Made by a program: the position numbers and the translations under genes. A stretch of 64,000 nt of DNA from Bacteroidota bacterium (GTDB lineage: Bacteria; Bacteroidota; Bacteroidia; AKYH767-A; OLB10), in contig JADKDR010000004.1 of the NCBI GenBank assembly GCA_016714535.1, positions 124,001 to 188,000 of the forward strand. Direction: 5' to 3'. Of this stretch, positions 45,957-55,274 are shown in pieces. Within the stretch, counting starts at the first letter, position 1. The number at the start of each line of letters is the position of its first letter. A model generated the notes under the pieces. That model did not search any database. It was not told the origin of the DNA and saw nothing but the letters and a program-made list of their open reading frames with translations.

Positions 45957-46975
45957 ATACTATATTATTGCAGTTTGATATTCCCCCAGGTACATACGAA
46001 TGGGATTTCATACAAGCAGGATTAATAAATAGCACCTATAAAATATATTCAATTGGTGGAGGCAATAGCTACCTATTGCAACAAATTAATACCAATATCT
46101 TTACTGAACCCGAGCGTATATCTCGCAACGTAGCCATCATCAGCAACTACCTTAAGCATCATTTTCCTGATTACTTATTTGGACATTTCATACCGAGCAA
46201 AACGGGCAATACGCTGGTAGTTGATAACGGCAATACATGGCGCATGCAACCATTTTTTGAAAACACCTACTCGATAAATACCATACAAACGGTTGAGCAA
46301 GCCGAATTGACCGCTTATGAATTCGCGCGATTTTCAGCCATGTTATCAAATCTTGATAGCTCCACTCTCACGCCTGCCATTCATGATTTCCATAACCTTG
46401 AACTACGCTGGAATCAATTTTTAGCTGCGCTAAAATCTGCAAGCGAGGAGCGCCTTGCCACAGCGCAAAATGAAATCGTGACCTTGCACAATTTTCAACA
46501 TTTAGTTGGAATGTATACAGACATAGTTAGCAATAAGCTATTACCATTACGAATAATACATGCCGACACTAAAATCAACAACATCCTATTTGATGTTGCC
46601 ACTCATCGCCCTTTATGTATCATAGATTACGATACCATTATGCCGGGGTACTTTATAAGCGACCTGGGCGATATGCTGCGCACCATGCTTTGCATTGGTG
46701 ATGAAAACTGCAACGATAAAAAACAACTGCTAATCAGAAATGATTTTTATCATGCAATTATTAGGGGATATAAAAACGGAATGGATGGTATATGGTCATC
46801 GTTAGAAGATCGCTATGTTGATTATGCAGGCCAGTTTATGACTTATATGCAGGCCTTACGTTTTCTTACCGATTACCTTAACCAGGATATTTATTATAAA
46901 ATAAACTATGAAACGCACAACTTAGACCGGGCAAAAAATCAGATATACTTTTTGAATCAGTTGAGCAGCCTTTAA
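45944..46975 (+). CDS. N-acetylhexosamine 1-kinase-like phosphotransferase
   Basis: A 343-residue aminoglycoside-phosphotransferase-fold kinase. The catalytic loop is IIHADTKINNILFD (about residues 204-217) and the metal motif CIIDYDTIMPGYFISDLGD follows. This pairing with VIDxDTxMPG and DxGD is close to NahK of bifidobacteria, which phosphorylates GlcNAc and GalNAc at the anomeric carbon. Translationally coupled to the nucleotidyltransferase upstream (13-base overlap) and followed after 51 bases by a GH109 gene. Other APH-fold kinases remain possible. Confidence 0.82.
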   Translation: MQNLNTILLQFDIPPGTYEWDFIQAGLINSTYKIYSIGGGNSYLLQQINTNIFTEPERISRNVAIISNYLKHHFPDYLFGHFIPSKTGNTLVVDNGNTWRMQPFFENTYSINTIQTVEQAELTAYEFARFSAMLSNLDSSTLTPAIHDFHNLELRWNQFLAALKSASEERLATAQNEIVTLHNFQHLVGMYTDIVSNKLLPLRIIHADTKINNILFDVATHRPLCIIDYDTIMPGYFISDLGDMLRTMLCIGDENCNDKKQLLIRNDFYHAIIRGYKNGMDGIWSSLEDRYVDYAGQFMTYMQALRFLTDYLNQDIYYKINYETHNLDRAKNQIYFLNQLSSL

Positions 46976-47026
46976 GAAGTTTGGGTTAACTGAAAAAAAT
47001 CTGTTCATTCGAAAAAAATAAATACC

Positions 47027-48367
47027 ATGCTTACACGCAAACAATTCATTAAACAGGCAAGTCTGGCAACAGTCGGTGCTATGGCATTACCGCACCTTTC
47101 CAGATCATTTGCCCCTTCCGATAAATTGCGCATCGGGGTAATAGGCACCGGCTTGCGCGGACAAGATCACATTGAACTTTGCCTTCGTAGAAACGATGTT
47201 GACCTTGTTGCTATCTGCGATATACAGCAAGTGATGCTGGATGATACCATGAAAATTTTTGCCATAGCAAATAAAACAAAGCCTCGCATTTTTACAGGAG
47301 ATAAATATGCGTATCGTAAAATGCTTGAAGCAAAAGATATCGATGCGGTAATAATAGCTACTCCATGGGAATGGCATTATGAAATGAGCATAGATGCCAT
47401 GAATGCCGGCAAGCATGTAGGTTGTGAAGTAATAGCAGCAACCACATTGGAAGAAATCCGGAATCTGATTGAGATACAAGCACAAACAGGTATGCAATAT
47501 AGTGTGCTCGAAAATGTGTGCTATCGCAGAGATGTAATGGCAATAATGAATATGCTACGCCAAGGCATGTTTGGCGAGCTCATACATTTGCAAGGTGGTT
47601 ATCAACATGATTTGCGTGAGGTAAAATTTAATAACGGCACACAGCCTTATGGTGGTGGAGCAGAGTTTAACGAAAAAGGATTTAGCGAAGCACAATGGCG
47701 TACACAGCATAGCCTGAAGCGCAATGGCGATTTGTATCCCACACATGGCATAGGTCCCTTGGCTATGATGTGCGATATCAATCGAGGAAATCGCTTTACC
47801 AGCTTGGTAAGCTACGCAAGCAAAGCGCGTGGCCTGCATGAGCACATAGTAAATACCGGAGGAGAGTCGCATCCAAATGCCGGATTAAAATGGATGCTTG
47901 GTGATGTAGTTACCACCATGATAAAAACCGAACGCGAAGAGACGATATTACTGCAACACGACACTTCGCTGCCGCGACCTTATTCACTTGGTTTCAGAGT
48001 GCAGGGTACTAGAGGATTATGGATGGATGTAAATAAATCTATTTATCTTGAAGGTAAGACTAAAGAAAAACACCGCTGGGAAGATGCAAAGCCCTACTTA
48101 GATGAATACGACCATCCGCTTTGGAAAAAATTTGCTGCTGATGCCCAAGGAGCTGGGCATGGTGGTATGGACTTTTTTGTGTTACATGAATTTATTGAAG
48201 CGCTTCGAAACAAGACTGCTGTACCTATCGATATATATGATGCTGCAACATGGACAGCGATAACTCCACTGAGCGAAGAAAGTATTTCGAAAGGTGGCAT
48301 TAGCGTGGCGTTTCCTGATTTTACTAAGGGCAAATACAAGGTAAGGCAAAATATTTTTGCTCGATAA
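47027..48367 (+). CDS. GH109-type glycosidase (Gfo/Idh/MocA fold)
   Basis: A 446-residue protein with a twin-arginine-like or Sec signal region (MLTRKQFIKQASLATVGAMALP), an NAD-binding Rossmann motif GVIGTGLRG (about 37-45) and the Gfo/Idh/MocA C-terminal domain. The segment DLYPTHGIGPLAMMCDINRG (His240) and CYRRDVMAI match GH109 alpha-N-acetylgalactosaminidases, which use NAD for an oxidation-elimination mechanism. It would release GalNAc from glycoconjugates in the periplasm. A non-hydrolytic oxidoreductase of the same fold is the alternative. Confidence 0.83.
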   Translation: MLTRKQFIKQASLATVGAMALPHLSRSFAPSDKLRIGVIGTGLRGQDHIELCLRRNDVDLVAICDIQQVMLDDTMKIFAIANKTKPRIFTGDKYAYRKMLEAKDIDAVIIATPWEWHYEMSIDAMNAGKHVGCEVIAATTLEEIRNLIEIQAQTGMQYSVLENVCYRRDVMAIMNMLRQGMFGELIHLQGGYQHDLREVKFNNGTQPYGGGAEFNEKGFSEAQWRTQHSLKRNGDLYPTHGIGPLAMMCDINRGNRFTSLVSYASKARGLHEHIVNTGGESHPNAGLKWMLGDVVTTMIKTEREETILLQHDTSLPRPYSLGFRVQGTRGLWMDVNKSIYLEGKTKEKHRWEDAKPYLDEYDHPLWKKFAADAQGAGHGGMDFFVLHEFIEALRNKTAVPIDIYDAATWTAITPLSEESISKGGISVAFPDFTKGKYKVRQNIFAR

Positions 48368-48378
48368 GCAATGCTTTG

Positions 48379-49860
48379 TCAGAATTGCAGGTAAATTGGC
48401 AAAACAGTATCCGCTACACGAACCTGAACAATTATAAAAATAAGAATTACTGCTATGGCGGCCTTAACCAGCCAGTGTAAGGGGGCCAGTTTATCTATTA
48501 GCATATCGTTATATCGCAGTGGCAGCAAATGCAATGCAAACCCGAACGCCATAAGGGCAAGCACGGGCAAGTAATTGCCTGCAAAGGTGGCCCACCCTGA
48601 CCAATAAAAATTAGTAGCTATTTGAAAGATCATATCCGTAGCTGCCGAAAAATTATCGGCATGAAAAAATATCCAGCAAAAACAAACAAAATGAAAGGTC
48701 AACAACATATACACTCCCCGTAACAACCCGGTTGGCTTTGAGAGTGCCGCTGCCGGATAGCGCTCCATCCATACCTTGTGAACACCGAGTGCCAGCCCAT
48801 GCAATGCTCCCCAAATAATAAAATTAATACCGGCACCATGCCATACTCCACCAAGTAACATCGTAATAAACAGGTTGATGTAAGTTCGCACTTTGCCAAG
48901 CCGGTTGCCTCCCAATGGAATATATAAATAATCCTTTAGCCATGTGGAAAGTGAGATGTGCCAGCGCCTCCAGAATTCTGTAATGTTAGAAGATTGATAG
49001 GGTGCCAAAAAATTAATATTAATATCAAACCCCAGCCATTTGGCTATGCCAATGGCCATATCACTGTAGCCACTAAAGTCGCAATATATAATCAGAGCAT
49101 AACCATAAACAGCAAACAAGCATTCCATTCCGGTATGCCGAAGTGGATCATCAAATACATAATTTACCAAATTGAGTAGGATGTAATCGCTGATTACAAT
49201 TTTTTTAAATACACCTGTGCAAATCAAAAACAATCCTTTTGCTATATCATGTTGCGACAGGTTTATCTCTTTTCGCAATTGCGGTATAAAATCGCTTGCC
49301 CTTACAATGGGCCCCATCATCAGCTTAGGAAAATAACTGAGAAAAAAGAGGTAATCCATGAAGCGCTTAACAGGAGTAAATTTTTTGCGATAAACGTCAA
49401 TGGTATAACTTAAGTTTTCGAATGTGTAAAACGATATTCCAACTGGGATACCTATATCGGGCACGGTGAGTGTGCCATTTAAAAAGTTATTATAAAAAGC
49501 AATAAAAGGTACGGTAAATTTAAACGCACACAACAAGCCAAGGTTAAGGATAATGCTTAATACTAACAGGAGTTTTCGCCTGGCATGATGCACACTTGCA
49601 TGAATGGCATTACTCAGATAGAAATCAACAACGGCTGCTATGAGAATAAACACAACATAATGCCCGCATGCTTTATAAAAAAAATAAATCGAAAACAAGC
49701 ATACAGTGATAATGCGAACTGTTCCAGTTTTAATTACCAACCTGTAGGCAACAAGAAATAAAAACAAAAAGCATAAAAAGAAAGTGCTGTTAAATAACAG
49801 GCGATCACTTTCATTGTAAACAAGTTGTTGTGCTATTTTATCCCAATCAAAAAAACTCAC
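48379..49860 (-). CDS. MBOAT family O-acyltransferase (AlgI/DltB-like)
   Basis: A 493-residue polytopic membrane protein with about 11-12 helices. The MBOAT signature is clear: FWRRWHISLSTWLKDYLYIPLGGNR and the catalytic His341 in GGVWHGAGINF. AlgI, DltB and PatA relatives move acyl groups across the membrane onto polysaccharides. Last gene of an operon with two SGNH proteins and a glucosaminidase; its start overlaps the stop of the gene upstream by four bases. The acceptor polymer is unknown. Confidence 0.93.
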   Translation of the reverse strand: MSFFDWDKIAQQLVYNESDRLLFNSTFFLCFLFLFLVAYRLVIKTGTVRIITVCLFSIYFFYKACGHYVVFILIAAVVDFYLSNAIHASVHHARRKLLLVLSIILNLGLLCAFKFTVPFIAFYNNFLNGTLTVPDIGIPVGISFYTFENLSYTIDVYRKKFTPVKRFMDYLFFLSYFPKLMMGPIVRASDFIPQLRKEINLSQHDIAKGLFLICTGVFKKIVISDYILLNLVNYVFDDPLRHTGMECLFAVYGYALIIYCDFSGYSDMAIGIAKWLGFDININFLAPYQSSNITEFWRRWHISLSTWLKDYLYIPLGGNRLGKVRTYINLFITMLLGGVWHGAGINFIIWGALHGLALGVHKVWMERYPAAALSKPTGLLRGVYMLLTFHFVCFCWIFFHADNFSAATDMIFQIATNFYWSGWATFAGNYLPVLALMAFGFALHLLPLRYNDMLIDKLAPLHWLVKAAIAVILIFIIVQVRVADTVLPIYLQF

Positions 49861-51095
49861 GGAGTATTTTCTATTAAATTTAAAATTTGATTGGCCAGCA
49901 TAAATCCTTGAATTTCGTAGGCTTTTCGGGTGAAGTGTATACGCTTACTATCCATCATACCCACTAAGTACCAATTTGCATAACTACCGGCAGCAGTATA
50001 CAAGTCGTAGCATGCAACATGTTTATCGCAAGCAGTATGTTTAATCACTTTAGCTACCTGTGCCACGTTGGTATGCGATTTATATTTCTTTCTGCGAACT
50101 TTTATCCCTGCATCGGGCGGAGTTGTAAGCAAGATAGCAGTATTTGGAAAAATGCTTCTGATTGAATCCACCATGCTGATTATTGCAGCCCGTAAAGCAG
50201 CGGTATCCAGTCGATATACATTGAATGCTTCGTTTGTGCCTAGAGAGATAATCACTAGTTGTGCATCGAGTTTACTCAGGTGATTAAAGAATAATGATTG
50301 CGAAGCAAAACTTTTGAAGGTAGCACCATTAACTCCCACACTGTGACAAAGCGACCCTCTGCTATCACTACAAACATTTACTCCTGAAATATTTATACGC
50401 TTTAGTGAATCCGCATCAATAATTATTTTAAAACTACTTACTTCGGTATCAAAATCAAACTGATGTATATATGGGCTTTGGTTGGTTCTCTTTGCAAGCA
50501 TTAGTCCAGCACTATCTGTAACGGTCACCTTACACGAAGCGCAACTATCTGTAAACAATTGTAATCTTTTAAAAGCATATTGAAGGCCTTCGTTACTTCG
50601 CAATACAATACCAAACTGAACACTATCGCTAATAGAGCGCAGCGCAAAACCCATTATTCCGGTAGTGAAGGTGCTGTCGGCAAAAACATTTCTGCGATAA
50701 TCCCACTCATCGGCACTAAACGAAACATAGTCATAAGGCCCGTTTGATTTAGCAAGTCGGTAAGGAAAAACGAGTCCCCTTCCGGCATTTCCAAACTTAC
50801 GTTGCAGCTTTCTGCGCACCACACCAATGTTATATCCTGCCTGTAAATGCGAGTCGCCTATGTAAATAATGTTTAGTTGCTCATTGGTATCCTTACAACA
50901 TTTTTTAGCCGCCATACAAAAAGAGTTCATTGCCTGTTTGTTAAGCATCAAGCTATCGTGCGTATTCAGAAAAGTATATTTCTTCATTTCGGCAACAAGA
51001 GCACTGTCTTCATTAGGCGCTATTGTCTGACCATAAGTTAATATACAACCATGTATCAGCAGAAAAAATATTGCAACTAATTTACTTCCCGGCAT
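49857..51095 (-). CDS. SGNH-fold protein, O-acylation partner (1)
   Basis: A 412-residue exported protein (signal peptide to about 22) of the SGNH/GDSL fold. Block I appears as IIYIGDSHLQAGY with Ser in GDS; block III is VIISLGTNEAFN and the end has KRIHFTRKAY, giving the Asp/His region. Overlaps the MBOAT gene by ATGA. In alginate and similar systems, SGNH proteins (AlgX, AlgJ, PatB) take the acyl group from the MBOAT and place it on the polymer, so this is the likely periplasmic transferase. Confidence 0.85.
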   Translation of the reverse strand: MPGSKLVAIFFLLIHGCILTYGQTIAPNEDSALVAEMKKYTFLNTHDSLMLNKQAMNSFCMAAKKCCKDTNEQLNIIYIGDSHLQAGYNIGVVRRKLQRKFGNAGRGLVFPYRLAKSNGPYDYVSFSADEWDYRRNVFADSTFTTGIMGFALRSISDSVQFGIVLRSNEGLQYAFKRLQLFTDSCASCKVTVTDSAGLMLAKRTNQSPYIHQFDFDTEVSSFKIIIDADSLKRINISGVNVCSDSRGSLCHSVGVNGATFKSFASQSLFFNHLSKLDAQLVIISLGTNEAFNVYRLDTAALRAAIISMVDSIRSIFPNTAILLTTPPDAGIKVRRKKYKSHTNVAQVAKVIKHTACDKHVACYDLYTAAGSYANWYLVGMMDSKRIHFTRKAYEIQGFMLANQILNLIENTP

Positions 51096-51122
51096 GTATC
51101 ACACTATTTTTATTTGGCTCTA

Positions 51123-52457
51123 TCAACTTATTATACTTGGCATATTCTGCTTCGAGGTAGGAATTAAATAATTCGGCAATTTTTTTGCACCATCAAAATT
51201 TGGGTGCGTATAATCATAATTGGCAAGTCGAGGCTTATCTTCTACCCAATGTTTCATGCTGTTGTAGCCGCCCATGGCTTCGTACAAATTCCAAAATCCA
51301 ATACCCGCTTCTTTTGCCATCTTTTTTTGCAGTTCAACAAATATTGGGATGTCTGGCTCTGTTTCATACTCCCCTTGCTTGCGGTGGCTTTTATCACTTA
51401 CGCTCATGAGCAAAATGGATGCTTCGGGAAATGCTTTTCGAATATGGGCAAGCGTTTTTATAAAACCACGTTCGTACCAATCATATTTTTTTATGTTATG
51501 CCCAACCACGTTCAAGCCATAGCTCATTATAATCAATTTGTAATTGAGTTGCTGCCCCGCTTGGTAAAGCAACGATTGGTCAATATCGCTTAAGGTGATT
51601 CCGCTATTGCCACGAAACGAGAAATTGTCAACATAAATGCCCGGGCCTCTATCTAACAATACCCCGTATAGAGGCACTTGTTTGTCTGCATCAAAAATAG
51701 AAATACTGCTGGCGTTACCTTGTCCAAAAGTAGTGGCGGTGCCAAACACATCGGTGCTATCTAAATATAGCGTTTGCTTATTGGTGTCGGCTTGTATGGT
51801 TATGGTTCCTCCATCTGTTTTTCCATATAGCAGGGTGGCATCGCCAAACAAATCATATTCTTTGCTGACTTTATACCGTGCAACTGCTGTTTTGTCGCCC
51901 AAAAAAGTATATCCTGCTATACCCAAGTGAACCGCTTTGGGTGGCTTGTCTCTAAAATGATACGTAGTCCATCCGCTATATGTATGATTAACTGACCCTC
52001 TGAATTTGGCAGTGGGCGAGGTTATACCAACAAAGCCTACGCCATTGCCGCCATATTTTTTTTGCAACAGTTTGCGAAAATCATTGGTAACCAAATCGCC
52101 TTCAATCATACTATCCCCCATCCAGGCAATACGAATTTTTCTTTTCTGTTTGGGTAGTTGATTCAATGCAGAAAAATAGTTGAACAAAGAGGTGTCGACA
52201 TCTGCAGCTAATACCTTATTCATTGAATCGCGTTGATGCTTTTTTATGCCTGCGTTTTTTTTAAAAAATGCAATGCTGTCTTCCAGGGAATGATCCTGAT
52301 AGCGAATGTCGGCAAATAGGTCGATGGGTTTGCCTACCTGAAAGGTGAGTCCGGTAAATGACAAATAGCTAAGTGCCGCCAATGCTGCACCAATTATGAG
52401 CAGGGGTTCGTTTTCACGTTGTGTAATAATTCTTTTAACCGAATCAAGGAGTCGCAC
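51123..52457 (-). CDS. SGNH-fold protein, O-acylation partner (2)
   Basis: A 444-residue membrane-anchored protein: one N-terminal helix (about 20-38), then an SGNH domain with RIAWMGDSMIEGDLV (Ser in GDS), LIIMSYGLNVVGHN as block III and a C-terminal Asp-x-x-His equivalent in YDYTHPNFDGAK. Paralogous in layout to the next gene but not close in sequence. One base separates it from the glucosaminidase gene upstream. Two SGNH genes in one operon suggest division between transfer and removal of acyl groups, as an inference. Confidence 0.82.
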   Translation of the reverse strand: MRLLDSVKRIITQRENEPLLIIGAALAALSYLSFTGLTFQVGKPIDLFADIRYQDHSLEDSIAFFKKNAGIKKHQRDSMNKVLAADVDTSLFNYFSALNQLPKQKRKIRIAWMGDSMIEGDLVTNDFRKLLQKKYGGNGVGFVGITSPTAKFRGSVNHTYSGWTTYHFRDKPPKAVHLGIAGYTFLGDKTAVARYKVSKEYDLFGDATLLYGKTDGGTITIQADTNKQTLYLDSTDVFGTATTFGQGNASSISIFDADKQVPLYGVLLDRGPGIYVDNFSFRGNSGITLSDIDQSLLYQAGQQLNYKLIIMSYGLNVVGHNIKKYDWYERGFIKTLAHIRKAFPEASILLMSVSDKSHRKQGEYETEPDIPIFVELQKKMAKEAGIGFWNLYEAMGGYNSMKHWVEDKPRLANYDYTHPNFDGAKKLPNYLIPTSKQNMPSIIS

Positions 52458-52458
52458 T

Positions 52459-52932
52459 CTAAACCTTCACTTTTTTGAGGTGCGCAATATACACAGGGGA
52501 GCGTGCATATTTTATTCTCTCTAAAAATTTATAATAATCTTCGGTCGAATCAAGATAGTTTTTGTCTTGCCACTTTTTGTAATAATCTACACAGGCACGC
52601 CAACTCTTAAAGCGCATGTAAGATTTCGAATGTCTGAATCCAAAAATATTATTCTTCTGCATGCCCGCCTTATGTTTAAAGTAGCCTGTTTCGTATAATG
52701 CTTGCCGCAAGACAATATCGCTGTTTCTTATCCCAATGCTATCCATATATTGCTTAACCAGTACTTTATCTAACTGCGAAGTTTTATAAAAGGCCGATTG
52801 CGCTTTTTTTGTGGTTGTTTTTTTCTTTGGTGGCTGAGCGTAAACACCGGTGCACAAAAGAAAGAAACTCAAAATGATTACGATTGCTTTCAACTTTGAT
52901 AGTGTTAGTATTTGATTGGTAAAAATAGACAT
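52459..52932 (-). CDS. Glucosaminidase-domain protein (FlgJ/LytG-like)
   Basis: A 157-residue exported protein (signal peptide ending CTGVYAQ) with a basic linker and one glucosaminidase domain (about 55-150). The catalytic Glu lies in LRQALYETGYFKHKA, followed by NNIFGFRHSKSYMRF typical of the family. It would cut GlcNAc linkages in peptidoglycan or a related polymer. First gene of the operon that continues with two SGNH proteins and the MBOAT. Divergent from rnc. Confidence 0.85.
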   Translation of the reverse strand: MSIFTNQILTLSKLKAIVIILSFFLLCTGVYAQPPKKKTTTKKAQSAFYKTSQLDKVLVKQYMDSIGIRNSDIVLRQALYETGYFKHKAGMQKNNIFGFRHSKSYMRFKSWRACVDYYKKWQDKNYLDSTEDYYKFLERIKYARSPVYIAHLKKVKV

Positions 52933-53093
52933 GTTGTATTTAATATTCTTGAACGAATAGTGAATATGACCTGCATATTATGCACATTAAATTGTTTTTA
53001 ACAATTGTTTTGAATAGATGTTTAATTATTCATGGGTAAATAAATTTTACTCAATAAAAAATTATTTACAATTGCAGGTAAAATTTTTCATCG

Positions 53094-53805
53094 GTGAATT
53101 GGTTACGACTACTTGGATTACGCAGTACAATAGATAATGAGTTTGCTACACAACTTAGTAATATACTCGGCTTTACCCCGGAAATATTTCGGTATATAAG
53201 CTTGCTTTTTGCATCGCTCTGTTTCGATTGAAAATCAGCAGGGTTTTAGAATGAATAACGAACGGCTCGAGTTTCTTGGCGATGCCATACTTGGAGCAGT
53301 AATTGCCGAATTACTTTTCAAAAAATTTCCTTACCGCGAAGAAGGGTTCCTTACCGAAATGCGCTCACGCATTGTAAGCCGCGAAAGCCTTAAGAAACTT
53401 GCCATACGCATGGGCATTGACCAGTTTATGGAAGAAAACGAGGGCACCTCCAAATCCATGTATGGAGATGCATTGGAAGCAGTAATAGGAGCCATATATA
53501 TAGATAAGGGCTATCCAAAGGCACGTACTTTTGTGCTTAACAAACTGGTTGGCGTTTATCTCGACCTTGAAAAAGTTGAGCAAACCGACAACAACTACAA
53601 GAGCCGCATTTTAAATTTCATTCAAAAAGAAAAACATCATCTGGAGTTTGAAACTGTGAAAGAAGATCCGGTGACCAAAAAATTTACCATTCGGCTTATG
53701 TTTAATCATAAGGAAATTGCAAGGGCCAGCGACTTCAGTAAGAAGCGAGCCGAACAAAGTGCTGCTGAAATTGCATGTAACAAGTTGGGGTTAATAGAAT
53801 CCTGA
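53094..53805 (+). CDS. rnc: Ribonuclease III, frameshifted
   Basis: Double-strand-specific RNase III. From GTG 53094 the frame encodes VNWLRLLGLRS...FATQLSNILGFTPEIFRYISLL; at the T-run 53206-53210 it shifts, and removing one T joins it to LHRSVSIEN. The corrected protein is about 236 residues, normal length, with the signature NERLEFLGDAILG, the catalytic Asp/Glu in YGDALEAVIGAIY and a C-terminal dsRBD (about 165-234). RNase III is widely conserved, so an indel error in the T-run is the simplest explanation; real inactivation or slippage are the alternatives. As read, only 53209-53805 is open. Confidence 0.9.
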
Positions 53806-53872
53806 AATATTCTCTTGCATTGCTTGCCTGCTATTCTTAAGACCTATATTTTCGTATCTATTTTGTAACTGA

Positions 53873-55222
53873 GTGTACGCTATTGTAGATATCGAAACCA
53901 CAGGTGGTCATGCTGCCGCAAACAGCATAACCGAAATTGCCATACGCCTACACGATGGTATTCGCATCCTCTCATCATATCAAACGCTCATAAATCCGTT
54001 ACAACCTATTCCGCCTTTTATTCAAAGTTATACCGGCATTACAGATGAGATGGTGCATAATGCACCAACCTTTGATGAAGTAGCCGATGAGATTTTTGAA
54101 ATGCTTAGTGGAAATATTTTTGTAGCCCATAGCGTAAATTTTGATTACAGTTTTATTAAGCAGAGTTTACTGCAAAGTGGATACACGCTTAATTGCAAAA
54201 AACTTTGTACGGTTCGCTTAAGTCGTAAAATATTTCCGGGTTATCCAAGCTATAGCTTGGGTAATTTATGTCAGCAATTAAATATTCCTATAGAAAACCG
54301 GCACCGTGCCGGTGGCGATGCTGATGCTACGTGCACGCTGTTCAGCATGCTCCATGCACATGATGCCAACAACGAAATAAGCAAGACTATAAAAAGCGTG
54401 GCCGAATTATACCTGCCTCCCAATATAGATAAGAAGGACTTTGAAGCGTTGCCACTATGCCCTGGAGTATATTATTTTCACAATCAGGCAGGGAAAATAA
54501 TTTATGTAGGCAAAGCCAAAAATTTACGAAAACGGGTTGCCAGTCATTTTAGTAATAACTCTCCGGGCCTGCGAAAACAAGAATACATTAAAAAAATATT
54601 CCATATAAGTTTCTAAGCATTGCCTGACGAGATAACGGCCATGCTATTGGAAAGTGTTGAAATAAAAAAGTGGTGGCCGGAGTTAAACCGATCGCAAAAA
54701 AATCTGCAACGCATTTATGGTGCCTATGATTACACCGATCATAAGGGACGCTTACGAATTGGCATTGATATCGAGAAAAAAAATATTAAACCTATTTTAA
54801 AGGGATATAGTGTAAATGGGCTGCTGCAACAGCTAAACGACTGGCAACGAAAATATGAATTGTGTCCAAAGCTTGCCGGAATACTTGAAGGAGAAAGTTT
54901 GCAAACTCATACATGCGTTTATTGCACTGACGATATTGAGTTTCATAACCAAAAAATAAATGAGGCCATGGAGGCCATGATGAAAAAATGCGATTCGTTT
55001 GTTTTAGTTCGCAAGCATTATGATAAAGATGTACATAGCTGCATTATGGTTGATAACAATGTGTTCTATGGCATGGCTGTAGTTGACGAGTTGCCGACTT
55101 TCAACTCCAAAGAAGAAATAAAAAGCCTGCTAACGCATTATAAGAACAACTCCTTTGCCGATAGCCTGGTTTACCGGCTGCGCGATTCGGGCCACTACCA
55201 ATGCATTGACTTGTCGACATAA
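53873..55222 (+). CDS. DnaQ-like exonuclease fused to GIY-YIG domain, with in-frame stop
   Basis: An epsilon-type 3'-5' exonuclease (about 1-170; DIETTG, NFDYSFI, HRAGGDADAT) followed by a UvrC-type GIY-YIG nuclease domain (about 195-275; PGVYYFHNQAGKIIYVGKAKNLRKRV) and a further C-terminal region of about 200 residues. This DnaQ/UvrC-N fusion is a known architecture. A TAA at 54614-54616 interrupts the frame inside the GIY-YIG domain, yet both sides stay in frame and well conserved. It may be a point mutation, a sequencing error or a truncated allele. Start is GTG 53873. Confidence 0.88.
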
Positions 55223-55252
55223 AAAGAGCCGCATTAACTAATGCGGCTCTTT
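55223..55252. terminator. Bidirectional terminator
   Basis: A perfect 12-bp stem AAAGAGCCGCAT/ATGCGGCTCTTT with a 6-nt loop, between the convergent exonuclease and BNR genes. Confidence 0.85.
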
Positions 55253-55274
55253 ATTAACTGATAACTCGGGTGAA

